From an uncultured Prevotella sp. (lineage in GTDB: Bacteria > Bacteroidota > Bacteroidia > Bacteroidales > Bacteroidaceae), in NCBI GenBank assembly GCA_934281565.1, contig CAKQXI010000044.1, forward strand, positions 1 to 15,732: a DNA stretch of 15,732 bases, read 5' to 3'. The number at the start of each line of letters is the position of its first letter. Position 1 is the first letter of the stretch. Below are positions 14,164 to 15,732 of this stretch, piece by piece. The position numbers and the translations under genes were made by a program. The notes under the pieces are model-generated. The model had not been told where the DNA came from, searched no databases, and saw only the letters and a list, made by a program, of their open reading frames with translations.

Positions 14164-14913
14164 ATGATTAAAAAGATTTTAGTTTCTCAGCCAAAACCAG
14201 CGAGTGAGAAGTCTCCTTACTATGACATCCAGAGCGAGTATGGAGTGGAATGTGTGTTCCGCCCATTCTTCAAGGTTGAGGGACTTACAGCGAAGGAATT
14301 CCGTCAGCAGAAAATCAATCTGCTCGACTATACTGCAGTTGTCTTCACATCACGTCATGCCGTAGACAACTATTTCAAGTTGGCAAAGGAAATGCGCATC
14401 ACGATCCCAGAGGATATGAAGTATTTCTGTGTGATAGAGACCATCGCTCTCTATATCCAGAAGTATGTGCAGTATCGCAAGCGTAAGGTGTTCTTTGGCG
14501 ACAATGGCAAGATTGATGGCTTGATGGCTCAGATGGCTCGCCATAAGACAGAGAAATATCTTGTCCCACTGAGCAGTGTCCATAATGACGATGTCAAGAA
14601 TGCACTTGATGAGAAGAACCTCAAGCATACAGAATGTGTGATGTATCGTACTGTAAGCAATGATTTTTCTGAAGAAGAAGTCAAGGGCTTCGATTATGAT
14701 ATGATGGTCTTTTTCAGTCCTACTGGTGTAAAGGCATTGAAGAAGAACTTCCCTAACTTTGAGCAAGGTGATGTGGCTGTCGCTGCCTTTGGACCTGCTA
14801 CCGCCAAGACTGTTGCAGAGGAAGGACTTCGCCTTGACTTGGAAGCTCCATCCAAGGAGTTCCCATCCATGACTGGTGCTTTGAAAGATTATCTGAAAAG
14901 ACATAATAAATAA
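14164..14913 (+). CDS. Uroporphyrinogen-III synthase (HemD) family protein
   Basis: This 249-residue protein has the two-lobed HemD fold pattern. VVFTSRHAVDNYF (59-71) closes the first half-motif, and MVFFSPTGVKALKKNF (181-196) and VAAFGPATAKTVAEEGLRLDLEAPS (206-230) form the second lobe. HemD cyclises hydroxymethylbilane to uroporphyrinogen III. The stretch normally reading like VGxxTA is here CVIETIALYI (89-98) and lacks the usual Gly, so activity is not certain. No other haem-pathway gene is in the window, and many Bacteroidales lack a complete pathway and take up haem. The protein could therefore have a different role linked to DUF4271, which lies 7 bases upstream. I leave the symbol blank for that reason. 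rnpA follows by 14 bases. Confidence 0.85.
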   Translation: MIKKILVSQPKPASEKSPYYDIQSEYGVECVFRPFFKVEGLTAKEFRQQKINLLDYTAVVFTSRHAVDNYFKLAKEMRITIPEDMKYFCVIETIALYIQKYVQYRKRKVFFGDNGKIDGLMAQMARHKTEKYLVPLSSVHNDDVKNALDEKNLKHTECVMYRTVSNDFSEEEVKGFDYDMMVFFSPTGVKALKKNFPNFEQGDVAVAAFGPATAKTVAEEGLRLDLEAPSKEFPSMTGALKDYLKRHNK

Positions 14914-14927
14914 TAAGGAACGCAGAA

Positions 14928-15359
14928 ATGCCTGCAAGCAAAGTCTTTACGTTGGGCAAGGAAGAACGTCTATGTAGCAAGTTGCTCATTGACAAGCTCT
15001 TTGGTGGAAATGCCAGCTCCAGTATGTCGGCATGGCCTCTAAGAGTCGTATTCCTGCTCATTGATAAGAAAGACGAGAAAGATGTCCCGATGGAGTTGCT
15101 TGTAAGTGTATCCAAGCGATATTTCAAGCGAGCCGTGAAACGTAATCGTGTAAAGCGACAGATACGTGAGGCTTATCGCAAGAACAAGTCCATATTGGCT
15201 GATTGTATGGCTCAGATGCCAGGAAAGAAGTTGCTGGTGGCTGTCATCTGGATAGATGGCAATCTGCATCCATCGACACAGATAGAGGATAAGATGCAGA
15301 AGTTGATGCAAAGGATAGGGGAGAAGTTGCATGGAATATCTACGTTGGATAGGACATAA
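14928..15359 (+). CDS. rnpA: Ribonuclease P protein component
   Basis: This 143-residue basic protein is the protein subunit of RNase P, which removes 5' leaders from precursor tRNAs together with the catalytic RNA RnpB. The diagnostic basic helix is present: VSVSKRYFKRAVKRNRVKRQIREAYR (about 59-84), with the RNR core KRNRVKRQIREAYR. The N-terminus FTLGKEERLCSKLLIDKLF is the family's opening, equivalent to the LxKxxxF region of other species. It is longer than the 115-120 residues of E. coli or B. subtilis, mainly in the region before the basic helix. Its last 29 bases overlap yidD, preserving the widespread rnpA-yidD pairing. The usual neighbours rpmH, yidC and dnaA are absent from this side, and hemD-like and tyrS flank it instead. 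Confidence 0.93.
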   Translation: MPASKVFTLGKEERLCSKLLIDKLFGGNASSSMSAWPLRVVFLLIDKKDEKDVPMELLVSVSKRYFKRAVKRNRVKRQIREAYRKNKSILADCMAQMPGKKLLVAVIWIDGNLHPSTQIEDKMQKLMQRIGEKLHGISTLDRT

Positions 15360-15582
15360 GGTATCTCGGATACTGGCATGGCTGTTAGTGCTTCCCATAC
15401 TCTTTTACCAGAAGTGCATCACTCCATATACTCCGCCATCGTGCCGTTTTACACCTACTTGCTCAGAGTATGCCAGACAGGCAATCCTCAAGCATGGACC
15501 TTTCAAAGGCTTGGCATTGGCAGTATGGCGAATTCTAAGATGCAATCCGTGGGGTGGTTCGGGTTATGACCCCGTGCCGTAA
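15331..15582 (+). CDS. yidD: Membrane protein insertion efficiency factor YidD
   Basis: This 83-residue inner-membrane-associated protein assists YidC-dependent membrane protein insertion in species where it has been studied. The family signature is complete: LPILFYQKCITPYTPPSCRFTPTCSEYARQAILKHG (about 21-56) with conserved Cys residues, and the closing CNPWGGSGYDPVP (71-83). The last motif often reads CHPWxxGGxDPVP, so the Asn and GGSG are mild variants. The N-terminal helix (about 10-27) is amphipathic to hydrophobic. ATG 15331 lies inside rnpA in another frame (29-base overlap), so translation is likely coupled to rnpA. Length is normal for the family. Confidence 0.94.
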   Translation: MEYLRWIGHKVSRILAWLLVLPILFYQKCITPYTPPSCRFTPTCSEYARQAILKHGPFKGLALAVWRILRCNPWGGSGYDPVP

Positions 15583-15644
15583 GTTTCCGATATTGTTTCG
15601 GGTCCCATAACACATATTATAATATATATAAAGAATCTCATTCG

Positions 15645-15732
15645 ATGGCAAAAAACTTTGTTGAAGAATTGAAATGGCGTGGTATGCTGGCGCAGATAAT
15701 GCCAGGTACTGAGGAATATCTCAACACCCACA
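15645..15732 (+). CDS. tyrS: Tyrosyl-tRNA synthetase, N-terminal fragment cut by window end
   Basis: Only the first 29 codons are present. They read MAKNFVEELKWRGMLAQIM then PGTEEYLNTH, which matches the conserved start of bacterial TyrRS (NFxEELxWRGMxxxxxPGxEExL). TyrRS charges tRNA-Tyr with tyrosine in the cytoplasm. The class I motifs and anticodon-binding domain lie beyond the window. The 62-base gap to yidD is AT-rich (15609-15631) and shows no TAnnTTTG box, no T-box leader and no terminator, so transcription may continue from the upstream genes. Confidence 0.88.
   Translation, partial: MAKNFVEELKWRGMLAQIMPGTEEYLNTH

Noticed and set aside
14350..14937. Antisense frame (195 codons) opposite the HemD-like gene
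   Set aside because: It is a shadow frame. The + strand has clear family motifs and operon spacing.
15588..15601. Terminator after yidD (CCGA/TCGG hairpin)
   Set aside because: The stem is four base pairs with no T-run after it.

Overview
The window looks like ordinary core chromosome of a Bacteroidota bacterium, most likely Bacteroidales and probably Prevotellaceae (Prevotella/Segatella-like). The grounds are: Bacteroidota-type -7 promoter boxes (TAnnTTTG) upstream of four transcription units; families largely confined to the phylum (a DUF6242-like lipoprotein and a DUF4271 membrane protein); tandem OmpH/Skp genes behind bamA; almost no Shine-Dalgarno sequences; and glutamine directly after the predicted signal peptidase I site in all four exported proteins that carry such a signal. 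The species call is inference from gene order and protein flavour. No phage, IS, CRISPR, tRNA, rRNA or toxin-antitoxin locus was seen, and no gene-free stretch exceeds 300 bases.

Layout. Positions 1-428 hold the 3' end of ATP-dependent phosphoenolpyruvate carboxykinase, closed by a strong intrinsic terminator (455-494). A promoter (613-620) then opens a long rightward envelope-biogenesis cluster: DUF6242-like lipoprotein, uppS, bamA, three OmpH/Skp-type periplasmic chaperone genes, murI, rbfA and a LolC/E-type ABC permease. The second OmpH gene looks like its own small transcription unit, with a promoter box just upstream (6062-6069) and a perfect hairpin terminator just downstream (6627-6659). 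The permease meets a leftward pair (O-methyltransferase and aroQ) with overlapping stop codons inside a hairpin. aroQ is divergent from xerD, and the two promoter boxes face each other 4 bp apart.

Rightward from 10854 come xerD, then metK with its own promoter, a DUF4271 membrane protein, a HemD-like protein, rnpA, yidD (overlapping rnpA) and the first codons of tyrS.

How the genes fit together. The 645-9668 block joins outer-membrane protein assembly (BamA, OmpH/Skp), lipoprotein export (LolC/E), the lipid carrier for peptidoglycan and polysaccharide (UppS) and D-glutamate supply (MurI), which suggests coordinated envelope growth. rbfA is a ribosome-maturation gene within it. The right part is housekeeping: shikimate pathway, chromosome dimer resolution, SAM synthesis, RNase P, membrane insertion and tRNA charging.

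I did not find a convincing new biological system. The best leads are the overlapping face-to-face aroQ/xerD promoters, the independently bounded second OmpH gene, the Tyr/Asn-rich surface loop of BamA, the uncharacterised lipoprotein heading the BAM cluster, and the DUF4271-HemD pair.
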